Source: Bacillus sp. DTU_2020_1000418_1_SI_GHA_SEK_038 (GTDB lineage Bacteria > Bacillota > Bacilli > Bacillales > Cytobacillaceae). From it: a stretch of 64,000 nucleotides of DNA. Below, one piece after another: positions 25,585 to 33,434 of this stretch. Below the pieces are notes generated by a model, which made no database searches, was not told where the DNA came from, and saw only the letters and a list, made by a program, of their open reading frames with translations. Both the position numbers and the translations under genes were made by a program. Where the stretch lies: positions 682,001 through 746,000 of the forward strand of contig NZ_CP135435.1 in NCBI RefSeq assembly GCF_032341175.1, in the 5' to 3' direction. The stretch's first letter is position 1; every line of letters starts with the position of its first letter.

Positions 25585-26985
25585 ATGAGAAAACCATTTT
25601 TATCTGTGGCATTAGCAACCACATTAGCCTTTGGTGCGATTGGAACTCAGGCTGTATTTGCTAAGCCGAATGAAGCAGGACAAGCTCAGTCAGTTAAAGT
25701 ATTTGATCACATGGTCATCAATAAGATTAATGCAGAAAATATTTATCAAAATATTGCACATTTGTCCAAAACCCCACGTGTAGCAGGGACTGAGGCAGAG
25801 GATCAGGCAGTTCAGTATATTAAAGAACAATTTGAATCGTATGGATACGAAGTTGAAATTCAGCCGTTTACTTATTATGGCTACACTCCTCCAAGTTCGA
25901 TTGAATTGAGCGTTAATGGCTATGATGGAGAGCTGAGACCAAGTTCCTTTACATACACAGTAAGCGGCGATGTTTCCGGTGATCTTGTTTATGCAGGCTT
26001 AGGGAAGAAAGAGGAGCTTGCCAATACAGATCTTACTGGAAAAATTGCACTCATCAAACGCGGAGATATTAGTTTTGCTGAAAAAGTGTTAAATGCGGCT
26101 GAAAACGGCGCTGCTGGGGTGATTATTTTTAACAATACGAGCGGCGCAGTAAACGGAACGCTTGGCGAAGCAAATGATAATTACGTTCCGGCTGTCTCTT
26201 TGACACAAGCGGAGGGCGAGGCGCTTCTTGCTAAGCTAAATGCAGGAACAGAATTAAAGGCAAACTTAAAAATTGAGGGTGCTAGAGCGGGAGAAAGTCT
26301 TTCCCATAACGTAATCGCTACTAAAAAGCCGACAAATAAACAAAAAGATACGGGTAAAGTTATTGTCGTTGGAGCTCATCACGATTCTGTTGCAGGTGCA
26401 CCTGGTGCCAATGACGATGCCTCTGGAACGGCAACGACCCTTGAGCTTGCGCGTGTATTTAAAAACGTGCCGACTGACACAGAAATTCGATTTATTACAT
26501 TCGGGGCGGAAGAGCTTGGACTAATTGGTTCAACCTACTATGTTAACAATCTAACAGATGATGAAAAAGAACGCACCATTGCTAACTTTAACCTTGATAT
26601 GGTTGGAAGCAGAGATGCGGGAGATTTAGTCTTGCTTACTCTTGATGGGAAGCCTAACCTAGTGACTGAGCTTGCACAGGCTTCAAGCACAAGACTTAAC
26701 GGAGAACCAACTCCATATGGCCAGGGCGGACGCAGTGATCATGTTCCATTTGCCGAAGCAGGAATCCCAGCAGCCTTATTCATTCACAGTCCAACTGAGC
26801 CTTGGTACCATACGCCTGAAGATTCTATTGATAAAATCAGTAAAGAAAAGCTTCAGGATGTTGCTGAGATTGTAGGGGCGGCAGTCTATGACCTAGCTCG
26901 CTTTGACAACATGGGGCCAAAGCTGAAAAAAGGTCCTAAAGTAAAAGCTGATAAAGATCAGTACCATGAGCAGAATATAAGATAG
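25585..26985 (+). CDS. Secreted M28-family aminopeptidase with PA domain (2)
   Basis: A 466-residue exported peptidase, paralogous to the one at 16760. The signal peptide is MRKPFLSVALATTLAFGAIGTQAVFA. The PA domain contains GKIALIKRGDISFAEKVLNAAENGAAGVIIFNN. The metal-site motifs are HHDSVAGAPGANDDASGTA, GAEELGLIGSTYY, NLDMVG, RSDHVPF and WYHTPEDSIDKIS. A short basic tail (KGPKVKADKDQYHEQ) extends beyond the first copy. AGGAGG precedes the ATG. The two enzymes share organisation and many stretches but differ by roughly half of residues by eye, so the duplication is not recent. Confidence 0.92.
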   Translation: MRKPFLSVALATTLAFGAIGTQAVFAKPNEAGQAQSVKVFDHMVINKINAENIYQNIAHLSKTPRVAGTEAEDQAVQYIKEQFESYGYEVEIQPFTYYGYTPPSSIELSVNGYDGELRPSSFTYTVSGDVSGDLVYAGLGKKEELANTDLTGKIALIKRGDISFAEKVLNAAENGAAGVIIFNNTSGAVNGTLGEANDNYVPAVSLTQAEGEALLAKLNAGTELKANLKIEGARAGESLSHNVIATKKPTNKQKDTGKVIVVGAHHDSVAGAPGANDDASGTATTLELARVFKNVPTDTEIRFITFGAEELGLIGSTYYVNNLTDDEKERTIANFNLDMVGSRDAGDLVLLTLDGKPNLVTELAQASSTRLNGEPTPYGQGGRSDHVPFAEAGIPAALFIHSPTEPWYHTPEDSIDKISKEKLQDVAEIVGAAVYDLARFDNMGPKLKKGPKVKADKDQYHEQNIR

Positions 26986-26996
26986 TATGAAAAAAT

Positions 26997-27034
26997 GAAG
27001 TCAGTTCTCTGTCAGGAGGGCTGGCTTTTTTCTT
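26997..27034 (+). terminator. Terminator after the second M28 peptidase
   Basis: AAGTCAGTTCTCT (26998-27010) pairs with GGAGGGCTGGCTT (27015-27027), followed by TTTTTC. Confidence 0.75.
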
Positions 27035-27119
27035 CATGGATTCAAATAAAATGATTTTGTAAAGAATTCCATGATAAAATAGGTTAATTATGTGAAAGTG
27101 AAGGAAGAAGGAAATCATT

Positions 27120-28064
27120 TTGAAAAATATACAAACCTATCTTTTGCTCATTGGGATCATGATTGCTTGGGGATTCAATGTGCCAATTGTCAAGATACTT
27201 GTAGGTTATTTTCCACCAGTAACCATTACCTCTTTACGAATTTTTACGGCAGGGATTTCAGTCTTTCTCATTATGGCTTTCATACAGAAAATAAGAAGGC
27301 CGAGTAAAGAAGAATGGAAGTTTATTATTTTTGGCAGTTTGTTCAACGTGGTCGGCCATCATTTTTTCTTATCAGTAGGTCTTACGAATACAACAGCTAC
27401 AAATGGGGCGCTCATTTTAGGAACGGGTCCATTATTAACGGCCATTCTCTCGTCAGTCATCCTGCGTAATCGGGCAACATGGATTCAAATTCTTGGATTC
27501 CTATTTGGAAGTGCAGGGGTTTCTTTTATCGTATTATCGGGTGAAAAAGGACTATCAGGTCTTTCGATAGGTGACTTACATATATTCTTTTCGATTCTGT
27601 CACAAGCCCTCAGCTTTATTCTTATTAGCAAGGCAGCGAAAACAATGGATCCACGGCTTTTAACCGGATATATGCTGATCCTTGGAAGCGTTCTTTTATT
27701 TTTCATTAGTTTGTGGCAGGAGCCAAAAGGGTTTGAAGGGTTATTCGGTGCCCCTATCCTGCTATGGGTTGCCTTCTTTTCATCAGCAATACTTTCAACA
27801 GCCTTGGGGCATATGTTTTATAATTCAGCTATTAAAAAAATCGGACCCGCAGAAGCATCCATTTTCATTAATTTAAGCACGTTTTTCTCATTAGTAGGTT
27901 CGGCTGTTTTTCTGGGGGAAATCATAACTTCTATTCACTTATTTGGTTTGCTATTCATTGTTTCCGGTGTTGTTCTTGGATCAGGTGCATTAGAGGAGCT
28001 GCTGCGGAAACGGAAGAAAAGGGGAGTGGGGCAGACTCAGAAACCAAAAAAGGGATTCATGTAA
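27120..28064 (+). CDS. EamA/DMT-family membrane transporter
   Basis: A 314-residue protein with ten predicted transmembrane helices arranged as two EamA repeats. The first repeat begins LLLIGIMIAWGFNVPIVKILVGYFPPVTITSLRIF; the second includes FSILSQALSFILISKAAKTMDPRLLTGYMLILG and INLSTFFSLVGSAVFLGEIIT, where the glutamate of the family signature is kept. Such proteins export amino acids, purines or other metabolites. The start is TTG with GAAGGAAA upstream. Its stop codon lies inside the bidirectional terminator shared with the convergent dehydrogenase. Confidence 0.88.
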   Translation: MKNIQTYLLLIGIMIAWGFNVPIVKILVGYFPPVTITSLRIFTAGISVFLIMAFIQKIRRPSKEEWKFIIFGSLFNVVGHHFFLSVGLTNTTATNGALILGTGPLLTAILSSVILRNRATWIQILGFLFGSAGVSFIVLSGEKGLSGLSIGDLHIFFSILSQALSFILISKAAKTMDPRLLTGYMLILGSVLLFFISLWQEPKGFEGLFGAPILLWVAFFSSAILSTALGHMFYNSAIKKIGPAEASIFINLSTFFSLVGSAVFLGEIITSIHLFGLLFIVSGVVLGSGALEELLRKRKKRGVGQTQKPKKGFM

Positions 28065-28076
28065 TCCCTTTTTTGC
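28045..28076. terminator. Bidirectional terminator, EamA / dehydrogenase
   Basis: AAAAAAGGGATT (28046-28057) pairs perfectly with AATCCCTTTTTT (28063-28074) around a 5-base loop. It overlaps the EamA stop codon. Confidence 0.88.
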
Positions 28077-28080
28077 TATT

Positions 28081-29043
28081 TTAATAACCTTTTTGATAAT
28101 CAACTAAATTAATTGGAAGCTTCTCCTCTTTTAAATAACTTTTTAAATTCGGGATAAAAATATCCTCAATGACGCGCTTATCGTAATGTTCGGTTGATCC
28201 TGCTGTATGTGGCGTGATAATTACATTTTCAAGCGCCCATAAAGGACTGTCTTCACTAAGAGGCTCTTTTTCAAATACATCCAAGCCTGCACCAGCGATT
28301 TTTCCTTCAATTAATGCCTTGGTTAGCTCTGATTCTACAACAATATCGCCCCGGCCAATATTAATGAAGAAGGATGAAGGCTTCATGAGGTTAAATTGTT
28401 CTTGTCCAAATAAATGTTTTGTTTCCCCTGTGAGGGGAAGTGTTACGACAACATAGTCACACAACGGTAAAACATCATTTATCTGATCAAGTGTATACAT
28501 TTTATCAACAAACTCCTCAGGTTGACCTGAGCGGCGGAAGCCTAAAACATTCATGCCAAAGGCCTTGGCAATTTTGGCTGTTTCCTTTCCAATGGCGCCT
28601 ACTCCAAATAGGCCCATTGTTTTACCATGCAGCTCAAGCTTTAATCCTGAATGATGCCATGTTTTTGTCTGTTGATTTTTCACGTATGTATGTATTTTTC
28701 TAGTAAGCGCGAGCATGAGTGCAAAGATTGTTTCGGAAATAGGGAAGGAATGGACCCCATTAGCTGATGTTAACTGGATATGATGGGAATTGAATTCCTT
28801 CAATGGCATACTGTTTATACCTGCCGACCATGATTGAACCCAACACAGCTTAGAATCAGGGGCTAGCACATATTCTGTTATTTCCTTCTTCCAGCCTGCA
28901 ATAATTTCTGTTTCTTGTAAATGATCTTGCCAAATTTCCTTCTCTTTTCCAACAATAAGCTCCCAATCGGGAATAACTTCTTTTATGGCTTGGACTAAAT
29001 CCTGACTTAAATTTTGGGTAACAACTAGCTTCCGTTTCTCCAC
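28081..29043 (-). CDS. D-isomer-specific 2-hydroxyacid dehydrogenase
   Basis: A 320-residue NAD-dependent enzyme. The nucleotide-binding motif is GLFGVGAIGKETAKIAKAFGMNVLGFRR; the catalytic arginine lies in FINIGRGDIVVE, the glutamate in AGLDVFEKEPL and the histidine in VIITPHTAGSTEHY. The N-terminal catalytic half is less conserved, as in the group often annotated as phosphoglycerate-dehydrogenase-like proteins. The start is a GTG with GGGGGAG upstream. It stands alone, so its keto- or hydroxyacid cannot be named. Confidence 0.9.
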   Translation of the reverse strand: MEKRKLVVTQNLSQDLVQAIKEVIPDWELIVGKEKEIWQDHLQETEIIAGWKKEITEYVLAPDSKLCWVQSWSAGINSMPLKEFNSHHIQLTSANGVHSFPISETIFALMLALTRKIHTYVKNQQTKTWHHSGLKLELHGKTMGLFGVGAIGKETAKIAKAFGMNVLGFRRSGQPEEFVDKMYTLDQINDVLPLCDYVVVTLPLTGETKHLFGQEQFNLMKPSSFFINIGRGDIVVESELTKALIEGKIAGAGLDVFEKEPLSEDSPLWALENVIITPHTAGSTEHYDKRVIEDIFIPNLKSYLKEEKLPINLVDYQKGY

Positions 29044-29179
29044 AAAGACTCCCCCTAATTAATGCTATTTATATCATAGCAAAAAAAGGAAGATCCAATA
29101 AGGATAAATAGTTCATTGGAGAAAACTTTTAAAAAATAATGACTTTGAGCGTTTATTTGTTCAAACCGATCGTAGAAGA

Positions 29180-29345
29180 AATTTATGCGGACATTAAATC
29201 CGTTATTTGCATAAAATGCCCTCATTTTATGGGCTAAGCGGACACTGTGTACGTTATTTGCGAAAAAACGAAAGGAAATTATTGTTTTTTTACGAATAGG
29301 GGAATCTGTGTCCGTAAACATAAGGAAATACCCCATTTATGTGCA
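29180..29345. repeat. Dispersed intergenic repeat, copy A
   Basis: Contains GCGGACATTAAATCCGTTAT, then GCGGACACTGTGTACGTTA and a distal TCTGTGTCCGTAAACATAAGG. The same blocks in the same order occur at about 48846-49040. Arms such as GCGGACA...TGTCCG allow folding. The whole 29044-29418 gap holds no gene. A 77- to 93-codon frame on each strand is a by-product of the repeat. Confidence 0.75.
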
Positions 29346-29418
29346 AATAACGAAACTAGAGCCCGCAAAGCTTCAGTTAGGCAAAATAGCACTATTAACC
29401 TTTATTGGATGAAATCAA

Positions 29419-30282
29419 TTAATGAACCCCATCGACAAACCGCCCAAAATCTGGGATGGCGATTTTATCAAATTCTTTAACTAGCTTTGTTAAACTTTCT
29501 GTTAATAATTCCCCTGATACCGGTACTCCGTGACCTGTTACAGCATAGGCAGGTTGAAGGTCAAATAGTTTTTCAACCGACTCCCGTGATGACTCCCAGT
29601 CAGGAGTTAAGTATCTTGGCGGCCCACTTATTTCAAATTCCTGTGTTAGAACTTTATAGAGAGATTCTTGCTTAACCGTAACAAAGGCATCACCCGCAAT
29701 AAGGGCACGGTCACTTTCTCTAAATAATGCTATATGACCAGGTGTATGTCCAGGTGTATGAACCCATTTCCAGCCCTGCATTTCTGGAACGTTTCCATCA
29801 TCGGGAAGCGGGTGAACATGTCCCGAAATATTGATAGCCTCATTCGGGAAAAAAGGAGAGATTTTTGAAATCATTCCGCCTTCAACAGATGAATCAGGTT
29901 CTACATAATTTTTCTTCCCGGTTAAGTAAGGGAACTCTAGTGTATGGGCATAGACAGGAACTTGCCAGTGATTAATTAAATCAATAATGGCTCCAACATG
30001 ATCGAAATGACCATGTGTTAAAATAATAGCTTTTGGTTTTGCACCCTCACCGTAGAGCTCTTCAGCAGCATCGATAATTTTTCTGGCAGATTGGGGCATA
30101 CCTGCATCAACCAATACCCAATCTCCAGGGGTGTCAGAAATAGTGACAAAACAAATATTGACGATTTGAACGGTATAGCATTGGACACCTTGAGCGACAA
30201 GTTGAAACATGCCGCTAGCAATAGATGTCATCGGCATAACTCGTTCAGTTGAAGGACTTCCTTCCAAATTAACATCTTCCAA
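29419..30282 (-). CDS. MBL-fold metallo-hydrolase (beta-lactamase superfamily)
   Basis: A 287-residue cytoplasmic hydrolase with the metal-binding THGHFDHVG motif, a downstream TPGHTPGHIAL histidine, the bridging aspartate of LIAGDAF and the last histidine in VTGHGVPVS. This is the general MBL fold used for thioesters, lactones or glutathione conjugates. The start is TTG with AAAGGAGG 7 bp upstream. The neighbours give no clue to substrate. All ligands are intact, so activity is expected. Confidence 0.9.
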   Translation of the reverse strand: MEDVNLEGSPSTERVMPMTSIASGMFQLVAQGVQCYTVQIVNICFVTISDTPGDWVLVDAGMPQSARKIIDAAEELYGEGAKPKAIILTHGHFDHVGAIIDLINHWQVPVYAHTLEFPYLTGKKNYVEPDSSVEGGMISKISPFFPNEAINISGHVHPLPDDGNVPEMQGWKWVHTPGHTPGHIALFRESDRALIAGDAFVTVKQESLYKVLTQEFEISGPPRYLTPDWESSRESVEKLFDLQPAYAVTGHGVPVSGELLTESLTKLVKEFDKIAIPDFGRFVDGVH

Positions 30283-30354
30283 GGGGATGCCTCCTTTTCG
30301 TTTTGATATAAGTTTCCCCTTGTTTGAAGATGGGTATGCGGATTGAATTAATTA

Positions 30355-30391
30355 AAAAACAAAGAGCCCTTTTTTAGGAGAGGGCTCTTCA
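30355..30391 (-). terminator. Terminator after the TerD-TerB gene
   Basis: AAGAGCCCT (30362-30370) pairs with AGGGCTCTT (30381-30389); on the - strand it is followed by TGTTTTTT. Confidence 0.85.
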
Positions 30392-30413
30392 AAAAGCTAT
30401 TTAGACTTCACGA

Positions 30414-31910
30414 TTATGATAAAAATTCTTGAGGATTTAATCCTAATTCCATACAGATTTCTGAAACGATCTGCTTTTCACTAGGATCGAAGTGACCGTC
30501 TGCATAGCCGAGTGCGATACAATAACGAGCAACAAGGCGAGCAATTTCAGGCTTCGATCTGACACGCCCTAAAGCTCTAAATGCTTCAGCACGCCCGATA
30601 ATAGAATCACGTTCAATTTTTTGGACAAAGTAATTAAATTGCTGCATCACTTTGCTTGTATCAAAAACGCGCAATTCTTCGCTTTGATTGACAAATTCCA
30701 TCATTTTTTGTCGCTCGGAAGGATCCAGTCTGCCATCAGCTAATGATACGAGTGCACATGCTGCAACAACAGCATCTAGAACATCCTGGCTTTTATAGCG
30801 GGCAAATAATTCTTGAGCTTTTCTTTTTTGCTGGTTAGCCCATTGTGTATAATCAGTTTGATTAGGGGACCAGGCGTTTCCGCAGTTGTTGCATGTAAAT
30901 TTAAGCTGGTTTTTGCCAATAAATCCTCCTAATAAACCGACCGGACCAAGGATTAACCCGCCAATTGCCGCCTTACCAAGACCAAAGCCTTTCTCACCTG
31001 TTCGTACATTTGAGGAACCACATCGAGTGCAATTAATATTGTCTCCGCCATAAGATTGCCCTGAGGAATAGCCTTGACCGTATGTAGGCTGATTATAGCT
31101 TGCCTGCTGGCCATAGGCAGGCTGATTGAAAGGCTGGCTTTGCTGCATTGTTTGATTATACGCTGGTTGATTATAGGAAGGATTGTGCGTATTTGGTTGA
31201 CCGAAAGCCGGCTGATTATAGGCTGTATGTTGTTGGCTCGAAAAAGGCTGCGCTTGATGAGAGCCGGCATATGGTTGATTGATGGGCTGTGATTGATAAG
31301 CTGGTTGTGCAGAAGCAGGCTCATCATCTACTTGAACGCCAAAATTTCTGCAAAGTGCAGCTAACCCGCCTTGAAAGCCACTCGCAATGGCATTGAATTT
31401 CCACTCTCCGTTATGGCGATACAGTTCAGCTGCCACAATGGCCGTTTCTACAGTAAAATCACGTCCTAAGTCGAAACGAATTAATTCCTCATTAGTAATA
31501 GCGTTAAAAATTCGAACATAGGCATTAGCAACTTGTCCGAAGTTTTGCTGTTTAACATGTGCATCATGGATTGTGATGGTAAATGCAATCCGGTGAATAG
31601 AAGGAGGAACTTTATTTAATTCTATTGTAATTTGTTCATCATCACTGGCTCCAGCTCCAGTACGATTATCACCGCTGTAAATAATCGAACCATTTCCGCC
31701 CCTAGGGTTATTATAGAATACAAAATCCATGTCACTTTGGACCTTTCCAGAAGGGCCAACTAAGAATGCTGAGGCATCCAAATCATATTGAGAATGGCTG
31801 TGGCTAACATCCCAGCCTAACCCCGCCACGACAACCTCAAGACCCGGATGAGCCTTTGTTAAATCGACTTTCTGTCCTTTTCGTAAGGTAACACCCACTT
31901 TTAATACCAC
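30414..31910 (-). CDS. TerD - Q/N/P/Y-rich linker - zinc ribbon - TerB protein
   Basis: A 498-residue mosaic. Residues 1-190 are a TerD domain with the acidic Ca2+-binding stretches (GLGWDVSHSHSQYDLDASAFL, SGDNRTGAGASDDEQITIEL, FDLGRDFTVETAIV). Residues ~195-290 are a low-complexity linker of Q, N, P, Y, S and A with many Y-N-Q-P repeats. Residues 294-343 hold a zinc ribbon (CTRC..CNNC) interrupted by a glycine-rich hydrophobic loop. Residues ~373-495 are a TerB-like helical domain (ALVSLADGRLDPSERQKMMEF, ALGYADGHFDPSEKQIVSEI). TerD and TerB act in tellurite and general chemical-stress complexes. The start is a GTG at 31910; a GTG four codons later (31898) would give the usual short TerD N-terminus. 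Confidence 0.92.
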   Translation of the reverse strand: MVLKVGVTLRKGQKVDLTKAHPGLEVVVAGLGWDVSHSHSQYDLDASAFLVGPSGKVQSDMDFVFYNNPRGGNGSIIYSGDNRTGAGASDDEQITIELNKVPPSIHRIAFTITIHDAHVKQQNFGQVANAYVRIFNAITNEELIRFDLGRDFTVETAIVAAELYRHNGEWKFNAIASGFQGGLAALCRNFGVQVDDEPASAQPAYQSQPINQPYAGSHQAQPFSSQQHTAYNQPAFGQPNTHNPSYNQPAYNQTMQQSQPFNQPAYGQQASYNQPTYGQGYSSGQSYGGDNINCTRCGSSNVRTGEKGFGLGKAAIGGLILGPVGLLGGFIGKNQLKFTCNNCGNAWSPNQTDYTQWANQQKRKAQELFARYKSQDVLDAVVAACALVSLADGRLDPSERQKMMEFVNQSEELRVFDTSKVMQQFNYFVQKIERDSIIGRAEAFRALGRVRSKPEIARLVARYCIALGYADGHFDPSEKQIVSEICMELGLNPQEFLS

Positions 31911-32127
31911 TCCTATCCCTATAGATTCATATCAATATAGTAACTAAGAAAACTTATCTCCGAATTTTTAATTTCAATTAATATTATAATGCAGAATGGA
32001 ATCAAAAGGAAAATGATAACATCCTGGCTTTTATTTTAAATGGTATACAGTGTGTTTTATACAAAAAATGAACGCAGTCAACCATAAAGGAGATGCTTTC
32101 ATTTTTTTAGATTCCTATAGAAAAAAG

Positions 32128-32484
32128 GGTACCAAAGAGCGCGCGATGTTTCCAAAATTTTTAGGCCTCCATTGAAAATTGGAAACAAAGAGCATGATGT
32201 ATCCAAATTTTTCGAATTCCCATGAAAAAATGGAAACAAAGAGCATGATGTATCCAAATTTTTCGAATTCCCATGAAAAAATGGAAACAAAGAGCATGAT
32301 GTATCCAAATTTTTCGAATTCCCATGAAAAAATGGAAACAAAGAGGATGATGCTTCCGAATTTTTCAGATTCCCATGAAAAAATGGAAACAAAGGGTATG
32401 ATGTTTCCGAATTTTTCAGATTCCAAAGAAAAGTGGAAACAAAGAGCACGATGATACCGAGTTTTATAATCCCTAAGAAAAATG
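32128..32484. repeat. Tandem array, seven ~51-bp units
   Basis: Units begin at about 32128, 32181, 32232, 32283, 32334, 32385 and 32435, each opening GGAAACAAAGAGCATGATG or a variant. Units at 32181, 32232 and 32283 are identical; outer units diverge. Because 51 is a multiple of three, long open frames appear on both strands, but none has a ribosome site. The array fills most of the 660-bp gap upstream of the TerD-TerB gene. The rest of the gap (31911-32127) is A/T-rich and should hold that gene's promoter. Confidence 0.9.
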
Positions 32485-32516
32485 GCCAGGCTCTATAGCG
32501 AGGCTGACCATTTTTA
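32479..32516. terminator. Terminator after the DUF2269-like gene
   Basis: AAATGGCCAGGCTC (32480-32493) pairs with GAGGCTGACCATTT (32500-32513) with two mismatches; A-run and T-run flank it, so it can work in both directions. Confidence 0.7.
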
Positions 32517-32570
32517 AGATTATTATAGGGAAAAGTGACAGTTACATAGTAATGAAATGTACACCGACTT

Positions 32571-33011
32571 TTACCAAAGGGAAGGTTTTACTACCATTAG
32601 CCAGAGCATGACCATTAATAGAATAAGATAAAGCCATGTTGATTTTAAAAGCTTTTGGATAAGCTGCTGTTGATTTTGTCCAGGCTCATGAAAACTTCGA
32701 AAAATAGGAGTGAACGCCCTTGCTAGAAAAAATACGGAACCAAACATAACAGCTAACGTAGCAATAATCCATGGTGTTTTCCACGTCCAATGACCCATAG
32801 CAATAAGTAATGCACCACTCCCGACAAGGAGATGTCCGGCATGCTTTACAAGCCGGACTGTGAAGCGGAAGATATCCAGGTAGGCAAGCTGGACTTCATG
32901 TTCAGCTCCTCGTAATTTTTTCGCTATCGGAATTAAAACGAAAAATGGACCAATGGAAAGAACAGCACTGCCTACATGGATGTATAGGATAAAGCGATAT
33001 AGTGTATCCAT
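32571..33011 (-). CDS. DUF2269-like four-helix membrane protein
   Basis: A 146-residue integral membrane protein with four hydrophobic segments: FILYIHVGSAVLSIGPFFVLIPI, HAGHLLVGSGALLIAMGHW, WIIATLAVMFGSVFFLARAF and TWLYLILLMVMLWLMVV. Histidines in helix 1 (YIHVGSA) and helix 2 (VKHAGH) are at positions where related proteins could bind haem or metal. It follows the ASCH gene by 11 bp and should be cotranscribed with it. Function is unknown. Confidence 0.7.
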   Translation of the reverse strand: MDTLYRFILYIHVGSAVLSIGPFFVLIPIAKKLRGAEHEVQLAYLDIFRFTVRLVKHAGHLLVGSGALLIAMGHWTWKTPWIIATLAVMFGSVFFLARAFTPIFRSFHEPGQNQQQLIQKLLKSTWLYLILLMVMLWLMVVKPSLW

Positions 33012-33022
33012 GAAAAATACGA

Positions 33023-33373
33023 TTATTCCGAAACAGGACGGAACTCATGCACCCATACTCTCATTTGCGGCAGCCAAGGCATGCCAGGGTGATAGGATAG
33101 AATGGATTGCTTATAATCCTCAACGGTTTCATAGCCTTCTTGCTTGGCATGCTCATCTGTTAATTCACCTAAAGATTGTGAATAAACCTTCTCAACGACA
33201 AATTTATGTCCCTGAAGGTCCATAATCTCACCGACATCTGCATAGCGGCCATTTCGGCGCGTAGCCGTTTTTTTTCCTGCTAACACCAATTCTATGTCTG
33301 CTGGTAAAGTTATAAGTCGCTCAATTGTACAAGTTTTTGGCGGAAGTGTTTGATTTTCATTTTGGTTTGTCAT
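33023..33373 (-). CDS. ASCH-domain protein
   Basis: About 116 residues with the ASCH fold (PUA-like): CTIERLITLPADIELVLAGKKTATRRNGRYADVGEIMDLQGHKFVVEKVYSQSLGELTDEHAKQEGYETVEDYKQSI. The GKKTATRR motif is the family fingerprint. Some ASCH proteins bind RNA and some hydrolyse N4-acetylcytidine. I chose the ATG at 33373, with AGGGAGG 9 bp upstream, over an open-frame start 16 codons earlier. The gene follows glnS by about 60 bp and precedes the DUF2269-like gene. A link with the synthetase is possible from order alone. Confidence 0.85.
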   Translation of the reverse strand: MTNQNENQTLPPKTCTIERLITLPADIELVLAGKKTATRRNGRYADVGEIMDLQGHKFVVEKVYSQSLGELTDEHAKQEGYETVEDYKQSILSYHPGMPWLPQMRVWVHEFRPVSE

Positions 33374-33434
33374 TTTTGTTTCCTCCCTTTGATGTGTTAA
33401 GTATGAAAAAAATTGATGCAAATGGTGATGATTA

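Noticed and set aside
30312..30337. Sigma-B-like promoter GTTTCC-N14-GGGTAT on the + strand
   Set aside because: It points into the antisense strand of the TerD-TerB gene with no gene downstream; a chance match is likely.
32099..32454. Repetitive ORFs on both strands (for example METKSMMYPNFSNSHEK repeated)
   Set aside because: They arise because the 51-bp unit is divisible by three. Three frames are open at once and none has a start with a ribosome site.
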